Shown here: positions 27,339 to 38,897 of the stretch, piece by piece | Layout: the number at the start of each line of letters is the position of its first letter | Numbering within the stretch: the first letter of the stretch is position 1 | Source: Chamaecrista fasciculata | Lineage: Eukaryota; Streptophyta; Magnoliopsida; Fabales; Fabaceae | Direction: 5' to 3' | Length of the DNA stretch: 64,000 bases | Assembly (NCBI GenBank): GCA_003254925.1 | Contig: QANZ01001839.1 | Coordinates: 116,892-180,891, forward strand | Made by a program: the position numbers and the translations under genes | The notes under the pieces: generated by a model | The model's database searches: none | Told to the model about the DNA's origin: nothing | Seen by the model: the letters and a program-made list of their open reading frames with translations, nothing else

Positions 27339-28885
27339 AATATTATATCATTTTAATTATGTAATATTTTTAAATAGAAATTAAAAGAAATTTCTTCAAT
27401 TGTTATATTATTTTTTAAGTTAATTTTTTTTTTCAATAAAAAAGGATAACTTGGAGTCAGGAGCAAGGTGTTGAATTAGTGGGGGATAAAATAATAATAA
27501 TGGAGAAAATTAGAAAAGTTGAAAAGGAAGTAAGGAAGGAAGGGAGTGGCATATTATGAGTCCCCACACTTGTGGTTGTGGATAAGCCCCTTCTGTAAAG
27601 TCTGTATTGTCCTCCTTATTATTTGTTTATGGTTAGTAGAAGACAGTGTGTACTAATTAATGATTCATGCATCTCTATGAATATTAATTGAGTATGCATT
27701 TTTGTCCATAAAAAGGGAAGAACTCGTAGGGTATGCCAATCCTTCTCGATCTGAAAATATGTACATACCGAACAATAATAATTAAGGAGAAGAGATATAC
27801 ATGAGTTAATGTGGATTAATCTAATTAATTCATGAAAATGTGTATAGTTATGGTAATGCATAATAAAATAATCAGACATAGAAGTAGATCATATATAGGG
27901 TGGAGGCAAGATCCAGGGGGGATACGATGGGCGATATATATATATATAGTAAATGGTACTCCATTATATTATATTAGGTGGAGATGGTATTGGGAAACAT
28001 ATAAAAGGAAAAGGGTATGATGGTAAGGTATGGGGATGGATTAAAAAACATTATCATAATGAATCACATTGTGATTAATTAGGTGAGTTAATAATAGATA
28101 ATCACATGGGATGAGGAAACACGGCCTCGCAAATTTACGATGGAACAAGGAGAGAAAAATATTAAAATATGATTATAGCAAAACAGGTTCCGTGAAGAGT
28201 GAAGAAAATTGAAGAGAGAGGAGGGATGGCATGGAAAATTAAATGAAATTAAAGTGGCCCTTGGAGGGGACGAAGGGGCAATAAAAGTGAAAATAAGATA
28301 ATTAAAGTCAAATGGTAATTAGGGAAAATGGCATATTCTCAAAAGGCAAAGACTAAGAAATTAGGGAGTCAAACTGAAACTCCCTCAGTTATTGGAAGTC
28401 CTGAAATGGAAAATGGTATATTAAGAATTAAGAATGCTAAATCCGGAAGATGATCTTGATTAATCAATGTGATGAGATGGAATCTTATCCCAAATGGTAG
28501 TAGGGAAATGTGGGGGACTGATAGGGTCAAAATGGTCAAACCAATATTTTATACGGGAAATGAAATATGGTGTCACATTCATAGATGGAGCCACTGAGTG
28601 CAACGTGGACGGTGGCGATGGAAAAGGGAGGGACACGTGTGAAACGATAAGATATTAACGATATAACTAAAAAGTGTTCACATGAGGAATAAGGATATGC
28701 TTGGCTATGAACCTGTGAGGCTGTGACTATGATATGACTCAGATCTTCACGTTTCCAATGCCACCAAGACTCTTTTTTTTTTTAGGCCAAACATTGGGAT
28801 GACTAATTGACTATGACTTTTTCAACTAATAAACTTTTGTATTTTTTTATATTATATATCAATCTAAATTTTATTGTTAAGCTAT
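27339..28885. other. Intergenic, no gene seen
   Basis: Long AT-rich stretch with GA-rich blocks (27480-27550, 28200-28280). Small open frames near 27619-28020 are AT-biased and resemble nothing I know. I looked for hairpins carrying conserved plant miRNA sequences by eye and saw none. Confidence 0.4.
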
Positions 28886-29357
28886 GTCAAAGTCTTAAAT
28901 GGTCCTTTACGTATGGGGTGAGTTTTAAATTAGTTCTTTATTTTTAATTTATTTGAGATTGGTCCTATTTATTTCTATCATGTTTTAAATTAGTCTGAAT
29001 AATATTGAATGCGGTCAAATATGACAAATTCACAGTTACAAGTTTATTTGAGTTTTGACGGATACTTTAAGACTATTTACAAATAAGGTCAAATCAAATT
29101 CTAAAAGTGGATAACTCGATTCACAGTCAAACAAATGAAGTTGGTTACATCTCTTTTGTTTCAAGTCCGAATGTGACGAATTCAAAACTATATGCTAATT
29201 ATTGAAAAGTTTTCTTCTGTCTAATTAAAATCATCAGCAAATAAGATCAAATTGTATTTTGAAACATGAAGAAATATGTAGAACCAATTTAAAACAAATG
29301 AAACATAAGAAAGCAATTTGAAATCAACCTATACATAAGAGATCAATTTGAGGGCCT
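28886..29357. mobile_element. Mutator-like MITE (family A copy 2, degraded)
   Basis: Diverged relative of the elements at 7286-7806 and 37143-38315. It shares the GTCAAAGTCTTAAATGGTCC-type left end, the 'gtcaaat..caaattcacag' interior and an inverted right end 'gagatcaatttgaggg'. The boundaries are approximate and no clear target duplication remains. Confidence 0.55.
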
Positions 29358-30974
29358 GATAAGTTATTTGTGAATAAATATCTTGAGTATAATAATATAC
29401 GAAGCATAGAAGGAATATCATTCGAGGGTTAATGACTAATGAGATTTTCTTTGAATGCTTTTAGGAGGGGGATAAGGGGAATTGAGACATTTATTTATAT
29501 AAGAAAAACTATTATTCATCAATATGTCTTTATCATTTCATATATATAGTTTTTTTAAATAAAAAATAATAATTATATATGACTTTGTACAAAAATTTAT
29601 AATATTAATATGCATCTTAATATATACAAAATTGTCGTTCTATATTATTACTTATCTAATCATTAGCCTTTCACCACTATATTTCAGGAAAAAAAATATC
29701 ATATAAAATATTAGAATAAAATTATTCAAAAAATTATGTTATTCTTTTATTCATTTATTATTTTAAAGTATAATGAAAATGATTATTTATTTATAATACT
29801 TTATTAATTTATTTTATATTTATATAAAATTAAAATATATATATTTACATTTGTATTGACAAAACCTACATATATACTTTGTTACTTATCACATTTTCTT
29901 ATCAATCATAATTGTGCCTCATTTATCTGTAATAGGTGAATAGGTGTAGTAAACATTTTGTTTAAATTGTTCAAATTACGATATAAATATGTCTAGAGAT
30001 AATTTATTGTGTCATGAGTTGACTCATTAAAAAAATTACAGAAAAAATAATGAAGAGACATCAAAATAAGTTCCACATGCAAACTTTCAGGCTACATGTG
30101 AGCATGCAATGCGAGTTTACGTTGTGGTGCATCCTGCGACGTAGAGTGTATGCCCTGCCATGTTGACACAATGCGATAACAATGACACAAGTGCGTTTTT
30201 TAAGTTTTACATTAGATAATTCTTTTTTTATCTCTTATTTTCTTATAAATAGAAAGCATTTCTCATTATTTTCTTTGTTCCTAAAATTAATTATTCTTTG
30301 AGGAGTTCTTTATTAAAAATCACTCTCAACTTACTTTCTTTCTTCATACTCTTCTTCCGTGTTCAATTGTGAAAAAAGATATTTATTTTTTGTAGATAAA
30401 TATCATATTGGGAAATGGAGTAGAGAAATCCAACATAAACTTTTAACCATCTTAGTTAATTGATGATCTCAAAGTCTCTTTCCAAAAAATTCAAAATAAA
30501 TATCATTGACTCTCGCTACTCACCATATTTATTATTTATATACTTTTTAATTTAATTTTCGGAGATACTTCACCGAGATTATTCTGTAAATCATTTACAT
30601 AAGCATCCCATCTAAAATGATCCTCAAGTGATTAGGTAGGAAGCTCCTTTCTAATATCAATTCAACATGAATGCATATTGTCATGATAATCTTATTGATA
30701 TATGACAATGGACTACTATCTGTATCTAGGGGAGGTAAGGGACCAGGTGGACACTCGAGAGTTTGTCTTTCTTTGTCTTTGTGGTCCCTCCACGATTTCT
30801 TATTTATTTTTCTGGGTCAATCCTTGTTTTCAATCTCTTTATAAGAAAAAAAAAAAATCAAAAGATCTTCTCCATTCGCGTCCATAGCAGAAATTTTGGG
30901 ATCCAAAAAAATAAAAATAAAACTTGTCCGAAAGAGAGAGATCCACAAAAACTTTGTAGATAGTTTAAAAATTA
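29358..30974. other. Intergenic, no gene seen
   Basis: Very AT-rich sequence. One locally GC-richer patch at 30090-30190 has no open frame of note. Nothing beyond likely old repeat remnants can be supported. Confidence 0.4.
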
Positions 30975-31363
30975 GGGTAAATTCGACTTTGGTACCCTGT
31001 TTTATAGATCAATTCCACTTTGGTACCTTGTTCTTTCAAAAGTGACACTTTGGTACCATGTTCTTTCAAAAATGTCATTTTGGTACACTGTTCTTTCAGT
31101 GACATATTGGTACTCTGTTCTTTAGACCAAGTGACACTTTGATACCCTAAAAAAGATAGAATAGGGTAACAAATAGTGAAAGAACAGGGTATCAAAGTGT
31201 CACTTGGTCCAAAGAACAGGGTACCAAAATGTCACTTTTGAAAGAACAGGGTACCAAAATGATATTTTTGAAAAAAAAAGGGTACCAAAGTGTCACTTTT
31301 GAAAGAACAGGGTACCAAAGTGGAATTGGTCCATAGAACAGGGTACTAAAGTGGAATTTACCC
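30975..31363. mobile_element. Palindromic Mutator-like MITE
   Basis: Nearly the whole element is one inverted repeat made of a reiterated ~40-bp motif ('ggtaccctgttctttc', 'agtgacactttggtacc'). The ends are GGGTAAATTC and its complement. A perfect 9-bp duplication, TAAAAATTA, lies at 30966-30974 and 31364-31372. The transcript would form a long hairpin. Confidence 0.82.
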
Positions 31364-32542
31364 TAAAAATTAACAAGAGATTCTTAGAATTAAATAAAAC
31401 TGTCACCATTTTTTCTATACATAAATTATTAAACTAATCGATTTTTCAAAATCATAAAATTCGGATTAAAATATTAAAGCTGTTTATACAAGTAATTAAG
31501 AAGTGAGAGAAGACAAAATAAAGGGCTCAATATAGGTATTTTTCGTTTTTTAATAACAAACAATTAATTTCATTAATTTGACTAAATAAATTAGTCCCTA
31601 AAAGATTACCAAACTGATAACTCAATTTATAAAAGATTGAAATGTACAATTTAGTCCCTAAAAGATTAATATAGTATACTAATTAGTCTTTTTTATGGAC
31701 TAAATAGTATATCATTTTAATCTTTTAGGGACTAAAAAGTATACTATTTTGATCTTTCAAGGACTAAATGTGTATTTCAATCTTTCAAGGACCAAATTAT
31801 CAAGTCAATAATTTTTTCAGGACCAAATTATTAGTTTACTCTTGATTTATTGATCTCTATAATTTATAGAAATTTTTAGTTAAATTTTTATAATAATTGA
31901 GTTTTTGTACTTTTATTTTATTTGAAAGAGAAATTTTACACTGCTAGATAAAAAAATGTGTCAAAAATCATTTTGCATTTTATTAAAGTTAAGGTGAGGT
32001 TTTATAATTATTTTTTTGAACATATGTGTTGTGGTGTTGATAAAGTTTAGGTGAGTTGGGTCTTAGGGGTTCACCAAGACCAGGGTCAAGACTCTATAAA
32101 CACTTACAAGGCACTTACAGATATGTATTGTAATTTAAACATATGTTGAAACAAAAATTTATTTACACGTTTTAAAGTATTACATCTTTTATGGATTCAA
32201 GTTAGGACAGAATTTTGTAAAATTTTTGTTATGTTAAATAAATCTAATAATTTATTTTTATTTGCTAAACTTTAGTATGCAAACTTTTTTAGTTATCTAA
32301 CAACATAGTTTTTATCATAAATAAAATAAAAGTATTAGATTTAAAACTAATAAAGAGAAACTATAAACAAAGTATGTTGTTAGATAACTAAAAAAGTTAT
32401 CTAACAACATACTAACATGTTTATGTCCATACTTAAATGAAATGGGACCAAGTATGTCTATATCCATACTTTTAGTTTAGGTAACCTCAAAGTATGTCAT
32501 AGTCTTGGTGAGCCTTTGAGGTACAACTCACATAAACTTTTA
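31364..32542. other. Intergenic with two inverted repeats
   Basis: An imperfect palindrome of 'agtccctaaaagatta' blocks spans about 31590-31845 and looks like another MITE remnant. A second inverted repeat has arms 'agttatctaacaacata' near 32291-32311 and its complement near 32367-32385. No coding region is supported. Confidence 0.5.
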
Positions 32543-33264
32543 GGGGACGTTTGGTACACGGATTGTTTTTTCAATCCCGGGAATCACATCCCCAGGAATG
32601 TGATTCCCAGGAATAAGATTCCCAGGATTATAAGAATGTCTGTTTGGATGAGTTAAAATAATCCTAGGATTATTTTGCAATATTCCTAGGAATGTTACAA
32701 TCTTATGTTTGGTTCAACTTTGATATTCCTGAGAAAGTTTAATACTTTTACAAATATGCACTTGACTTTTTATTCTCAATCAACCAATAATTTATCAAAT
32801 GTAGAAATTATTCAAAAAAATTCATGAGAAAAATACTATATCATAATTAAAATTTTTAAATAACATTAATAGATTCATGAGAAAAATACTATTTCATAAC
32901 ACAATGTCCATAATTCTCAACATAATAAAATTGTCTAAAAAAATCTCACTCAACAAAGAGTTGTAAAATGACAAAGATGAAAATTGACTGGGGTTTGTAG
33001 AGAAAAAATTAATTAATTAGAGGAAATTTATTAGGGGTAATAAAATAATTTTGGATGGGAAAAATAATCCCATGTCATGGGATAAGACTAATCCCACCCC
33101 CTAGGGTGGAATTAGAAAATAGTTATTTTAGGAAATTATCCTATTCCTGGGAATACAATATTTTCGGGACTAATTTTCCAATCCGCGTACCAAACGCGGG
33201 ATTACTCTAGTCCGGAGCTCATAATCCCGGGACTATCCTTTCAATCCGTGTACCAAACGCCTCC
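32543..33264. mobile_element. PIF/Harbinger (Tourist-like) MITE
   Basis: The ends are GGGGACGTTTGGTACACGG and, on the complement, GGAGGCGTTTGGTACACGG. The 3-bp duplication TTA lies at 32540-32542 and 33265-33267. The interior has 'cccaggaat' repeats in both orientations and no coding potential. Confidence 0.78.
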
Positions 33265-33935
33265 TTAGTTCAATTTCAACTAAATAAAATTGTTTTTTAT
33301 TTGATTTAGTTCAATTTTTTTCTCAATTTAACTTAATTATATCAATTTGAATTAATTTTGAACTTGTTAATTGAGATTTCCCAAATTTGAAGAGTTTTAG
33401 TTTTATGACTATTATAATCCTTTTTTGTTTTGGATTGTTGTAAAAGTACATTTCAAGTTTGAATTAATTTAAACGTAATCGAGGTATACCAAATTTAAAG
33501 AGTTTTGGTTTCATGACTCTTAAAACTTTTTTTATTTTAGATTTTGATAAAGGTACATTTGAAGTTTGAATTAATTTTGAACATCTTAATCGAGGTTTCC
33601 CAATTTTGAAGAGTTTAGTTCTTTTTTTTTTTTTGTGGTTATAAGACGAGTCTTAATTTTATGACTTTTATAACTTTTTTTTTGGTTTTAGATTTGGGTA
33701 AAGATATATTTGAAGTTTGAACTTTGTTAGTATGAGTATCTGCGCTATGCACGGATCATACTATTTATTTATAATATAATTATTTCTATATTATAAATAA
33801 ACACGTAAAAGTAAAACAATTTAGAATTTTAAAATAATTTAAAAATTCCATCATCATATATTATTATAGTTTTATTTATTTTAGTTTTCCATTAATTATT
33901 TCATTAATTTTAATATGTAAAGCTATACTAATAAA
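33265..33935. other. Intergenic, decayed direct repeats
   Basis: Degenerate direct repeats of ~110 bp ('tttgaagagttttagttt', 'gtttgaattaatttt') run about 33290-33730. They probably come from an old tandem array or transposon. No gene is seen. Confidence 0.4.
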
Positions 33936-34620
33936 TGTTGGGGATATGCACGATTTGTATAATAGAATTTAGTTTGACTCGCGTCACAAGGACACTGTCC
34001 TTAAGAGTTTATTCCGCTACCCTCTATAAATTGGAAGCGATATTCCTCAGAATTAAACAAACTCTTCTTGTTGGTACAACAAGGCTACAAAACAGCAGAA
34101 GATAATATCAGTGAGTGGGTCAGATTAGTCCCTAAGCATAGAACACTTCGAATATATCAAGGCAGATGAGAGAGAGACGTTAGGCAGAGTTATGAGTGAT
34201 TAAAACAATTTAATCACGTATTAAATTATTTTAACAACTCACAAACGCATTTTAATACACTAAAAAAAGGGAGTTTTCAAGTAAGCCATAAATATCAGAA
34301 AATAATACTCAAAATATAAAATCTGATTTTATAAAAAGACTTGGTGCCCTTGTCTACGCGCTCAGGGGAAATTGTTAGTTTTCAACTACGATTTCCCCCT
34401 CGAGGGATTGTGTGCGCGAGACCTTCCTTCTTCTCTACTAGGTTACCCCCTCTTTTCACATCTTAATATATATACCCTTGGCTCATCCATAAACTAGGCA
34501 ATGTGGGACTTTTATTTGACACACTCTAACATGATATAATATATAATATTCTCAACATGTGGACTCCACATAGCCCTACATAGTACATAATATTATATAA
34601 TATATGTCATATTCTCAACA
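33936..34620 (-). mobile_element. Solo LTR candidate
   Basis: The segment starts TGTTGGGG and ends CTCAACA (TG...CA with inverted ends). Its flanks ATAAA and ATAAG form a 4-of-5 target duplication. On the minus strand it shows a promoter-like order (AGTCCCACATTGCC, then a TATATATA box). No primer-binding site or internal retrotransposon genes follow it, so a solo LTR is the simplest reading. Confidence 0.6.
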
Positions 34621-36060
34621 ATAAGTGATAACTCTAATAATTTAGGGTTAATTAGTGCTATTCTCGGGTCATTACATGGCTTTTATCCATGTTTTATTTG
34701 TTAATGAAGCCTAATAAGTGAGTATTTAGTGTTTTATTAGTTGTAGATGTTTAATTTTTAGTTTTAAGCTTGTTTTTGTTTTGTTTTGTGTATTTCATTT
34801 CCATTCTATGTTGTTCAAGTTAACCAACGATTTCGGGCACCAAATTTATTGAGTTTTTAATGTTTCAGGACCATGAATCAAAGCTTAAAATGTCTAGAAG
34901 ATGTTGAGAGGCTCGGGGTTCTCCATATGAAGCGAATCGGAGTCAAAACGAAGATTTTCGTATTGCTGATTTTTCCTGCTCGCCTAGGCGCCCTTCGAAG
35001 GTCGAGGTCAGCATAAGGGACCGTTTCTCGCCTAGGCGAGTCGCAGACAATATTTTCGAAATTTTAGGGAAGATTCGTGTGATTTTTAGTTGGGGGACTA
35101 ATTTGGACATAGAGGAGCAACCCTAGGAGTCAAGTGGAGCTCGAAATTGGTGGGGAAGCTTGAAATCTTGCTTGAAAACATCAAATTTGGTGGATTGGAG
35201 GCATTTGGATTGAAGATTTCGGTTTGTAATCTTGGTTTTTTCTCATCTCTTCTCTTTTTTTCCTTTTAGGGTTCATGAAAATTGTTGTTTCCATGTTCTT
35301 GAATATGATAAGCTAAACTTTATAGTTCTCTAAGATTAACCGATTGATTACTTTGATTATGAATGATTTTGTTGTTAAAGTTCAATTAATGAGTATTATG
35401 TTTTCTCCTTCTTTATGTGACCACCAATTCTGGGGATTCTTATAAATTGCTTTGATTTATGCTTGAAAGAGATTAATTGAAGCTAGGTCTTGCATTGATT
35501 GCCTCTACATTTCATTCTCTTATGGAATTTGTTAATAGGATAGAGATATACCTATTAGCCTAAGGGAACCCAATTGAACTTGAACTTAATGCATTGATAT
35601 AGTTGGTTCACCATAGAAATATAGGTGAGTTAATTAGATTCAATAGGCGTATAATTGACTGAAAGGTAATTATATGTGATTAAAAGTTCAGGGTTAGCTT
35701 TGCCATTATCGTAAGTCCATAATCAGAGTAGTTAGTTAGTTAAGTGAAATTGCTAAGTAAGAACAATCTTAGGGAAGTTCTTTACACTTGATATTTAGGA
35801 AGTTTTTTCTGTGTTCAGTTTGGTATCAATTTATTGTATTTCAACTTTATTTAGTTTTTAATCATTTATCAATATTTGTTGCTTAGATTAAATAAACTTC
35901 TATAGTCTGTGTTTAGAGTGAATTCGCAAGTAATTTCTTGGTGGGAAGATATCCGGTGCTCAAGCTTTTATATTATTTCGGTAGTGTACGCTGGCACTTG
36001 AGTTTTATAAATTTAAAACTTGCATAAAAAGAAATAACCCAGTAATAAGTTTTATAAAAT
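34621..36060 (+). mobile_element. Probable Gypsy-type LTR remnant
   Basis: Non-coding but less AT-biased than its surroundings, with the style of a long Tat/Ogre-lineage LTR: a long leader, an 'agggttcatgaaaattg' block near 35270 and a 'ggtagtgtacgctggcac' end near 35980. No reading frame for gag or pol is present. Boundaries are approximate and the class is inferred by resemblance only. Confidence 0.4.
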
Positions 36061-37142
36061 TTAAACTAACATGATATTTGAAAATAATTAAATACCACCT
36101 TACGAAAATCATTCTTTTGAGAAAGACAAAATACAATTGTTTATATAATTTCTAGGAAGTATAGTGTTTACATAGTCTGAAAAATACACTGAACATGGAC
36201 CACATTGTGAATTCGTTGAATGTAGACTCGATTGCACCAAATCAACTAATGTACATATGGATATGGTCGTTGAGATTCAATATCTTATATTATATGGCTC
36301 CACTCCTTTCTGGTCGTTCATGTTTAAAACTATAGTCTATGAAATTAAAAATAAAACAAAATTACTATTTGGTCTCTCTTTCTTTACTAAGTTAACAATT
36401 TAGTCCCTTATTTAAATTCATGATACGCGTGAACCGTGATGTACATGTATGGCATTCCATAGAATATTAGAATTTCGAAGTATTGTATTTAAAATTAATT
36501 ATAAAAAGTAGAAAATACAAATAAAGTTATAATTTGAACCTTATTTAAATTTGTTCATTGGAAAAAAAAAGTACTAATGTGTAGATGATCAACTTGAAAA
36601 TTTATTCTTTGTTGACCTAACTGTTCGTTTTTTTTTTTTTTCGTTTTGGCTGCTTGATCCACCATGTGATCTACATTTTTTGGTGCATTATAGTTAATGA
36701 ATTAGCTGAGAATATTCTTTTTGTGCCAGGGTAAATTACACTTTGGTACAACCATAAAGGTCATGTAAAACTTTCCCTAATGAATGATTTATGATTTGAC
36801 CCCCCAAAAAAATAGGGTAAATTACACTTTGGTATTCTATAGTTTGGTCATATTTCACTTTGATATCCTGTGGTTTAAAAAGTGACACTTTGGTACCCTG
36901 TGATATTCTCCGTTAATACTTTGATACCCTTTTGGAGCTATTTTGTAATTTTAACCATAATAAATTTTGCAAAAATGACATATTAACCTCCAATATCTTT
37001 AGAAAATTACAAACAAGCCCATGAATACATATTATTTAGGGACTAAAATGAAAATTATAAAAAAATTTTGGGGTTAAAACATAATTTTTGAAAAATATAT
37101 GACAAAAGATAGAATTACAAAATAGTCCCATTAATTAAATTA
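36061..37142. repeat. Intergenic with half of a palindromic MITE
   Basis: 'gggtaaattacactttggta' occurs at about 36731 and in near-identical form at 36814. It is followed by 'gtgacactttggtaccctg', the same motif as the MITE at 30975-31363. Only one arm is present, so this looks like a truncated copy. The rest is AT-rich with no gene. Confidence 0.45.
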
Positions 37143-38315
37143 GGTAAAGTCTCAAATTGGTCCCTTATTTATGGGGTAGATTTCAAATTGATCCCTTATC
37201 TTTCATTTGTTTCAGATCGATTATACATGTTTCCATGATATTTTAAATTGGTCCCAAATTGAATTTTCAAGAAGCATTTTGCCCTCATTTGCTAGAGATC
37301 TTAACTGGGTAGAGAAATAATGCTAAAAAAGGTTAACACAGTTTTGAATTCGTCGCATTTGGACTTGAAATGAGAGAGATATGCCTACTTTCTAGGGGTG
37401 TTCGCGGGCTGGGTTGAGTTGGGTTTAGGGCGGGTTGGTTTGGACTGAAATTTTCTAAGGGCGGGTTGGTTTGGGTTGGGTTTTGGGAAAAAAATATTCC
37501 AACCCAAACCAAACAGCAGCGGGTTGGGGGGCTGGCCCATTCCAATTTGCAAACAATTGTTTTTTCAAAAATATACTTGACTTTACAATTTTTCTACCTT
37601 TCAATTTTTTCATATTGAATTTTGATGAAAAAATGTCTTATTATCATGATTCATAAATTAAGAATATGATTGAAAGTCATTTATAGTCATCTGAAGAAGT
37701 TGAAATTGGTGTATACAAGTTAAACTTGATTAATTGAAAGTGAAGTCACTAATGCAACGTTAAGGCTAAGGGAGAAAAATAGTTCAAGAGCCATATATAT
37801 TATATAATCATATTTACTATTATATATATATTAAAATTAAAAAATAAAAATAAATAAATGGCTGGCTCGCGGGTTGGGTTGGGTTGAGCGGGCTCAGAAT
37901 TCTGAAACCCGCAGCCCAACCTAAACCACTGCGGGTTGGGAATTTTCAAACCGAACCAACCTGCCAGCCCAAACTAAACCAACCCAAATTTGGGTTGGTT
38001 TGATTTTGGCGGGTTTGCCCGAACCACTGAACACCCCTACTACTTTCACTTGTTTGACCGTGACATAAATTATCCACTTTTGGGACTCGATATCATTTTA
38101 TTTGTTGATGTTCCCAAAGTACCCGTCAAAAGAAACTCGTAGTTCTGATTCGTCACATTTGAGTTGGAAATGAGAGAAATATGACCACATTCGATATTTC
38201 TAAGACCAATTTGAAATATCGTGAAAACATGTAGGACTAATCTGAAACAAATAAAAGATAAATGACCAATTTAAAATCTACCCCATACATAGGGGATCAA
38301 TTTAAGACTTTGACC
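37143..38315. mobile_element. Mutator-like MITE (family A copy 3), interrupted
   Basis: The ends GGTAAAGTCTCAAATTGG and GGTCAAAGTCTTAAATTG (complement) are flanked by a perfect 9-bp duplication, ATTAAATTA, at 37134-37142 and 38316-38324. The two halves match the element at 7286-7806. They are split by a later hAT insertion at 37393-38039. Confidence 0.85.
37393..38039. mobile_element. hAT-type MITE nested in a MULE MITE
   Basis: The 11-bp terminal inverted repeats TAGGGGTGTTC are exact at both ends. The 8-bp duplication CTACTTTC (37385-37392 and 38040-38047) is diagnostic of hAT transposition. Subterminal GGGTTGG/CCAACCC repeats fill both ends. It has no transposase frame. Confidence 0.88.
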
Positions 38316-38849
38316 ATTAAATTAAATATTAAGTTTTCTTTTGCTTGTCTAGTTTTTGAGGCCTTGCCTCGACTAATCCATACTCTACCCACGTTGCGAA
38401 CCTAACTATTATAGGAGAGTCTTTCAACCAGATTAGTTGTATTTACAAGATCTCAAATTTGAGATCTCACTTAAATAATAGCAAATTTCTTACCATTTGA
38501 ACCAACTTCTAGTTAGTAAATATTAATTAAGTGTAAATATACATTAATGACTCATGTCATATTTAATAGAATTAAAATATTGGATATTTTTTGAATTGAT
38601 AAAATAAATTTAAATGTTTCTTGAAACACAAATAAGATATTTAAGATTAAAATAAAATTTATTTCAAGTATTTAAGAAAAAAATGGAGAGCAATACAAAT
38701 GGCCCATATCGGCTTACATCTCACCGGGCCTTTTGGCAAAGGGGGGAGTTCGTACTAATCGGTTCCTGCCCACTAATAATCGAGTCCCATTGAAAAACTG
38801 AAAAAGTAAAATATGAATGAAAGAAACTATTTCTGACAAAAAAAACAAA
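38316..38849. other. Intergenic between two MULE elements
   Basis: AT-rich sequence with one GC-richer patch (38695-38790). No gene is seen. Its right end includes the left target duplication of the next element. Confidence 0.4.
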
Positions 38850-38897
38850 GGCAAAACACCCTTTCGTGCCCTTAACGTTTGCGGTGATTTTCAGTTA

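Noticed and set aside
27339-28885. microRNA precursor in the long intergenic stretch
   Set aside because: No known plant miRNA sequence and no convincing ~21-nt paired hairpin arm could be found by eye.
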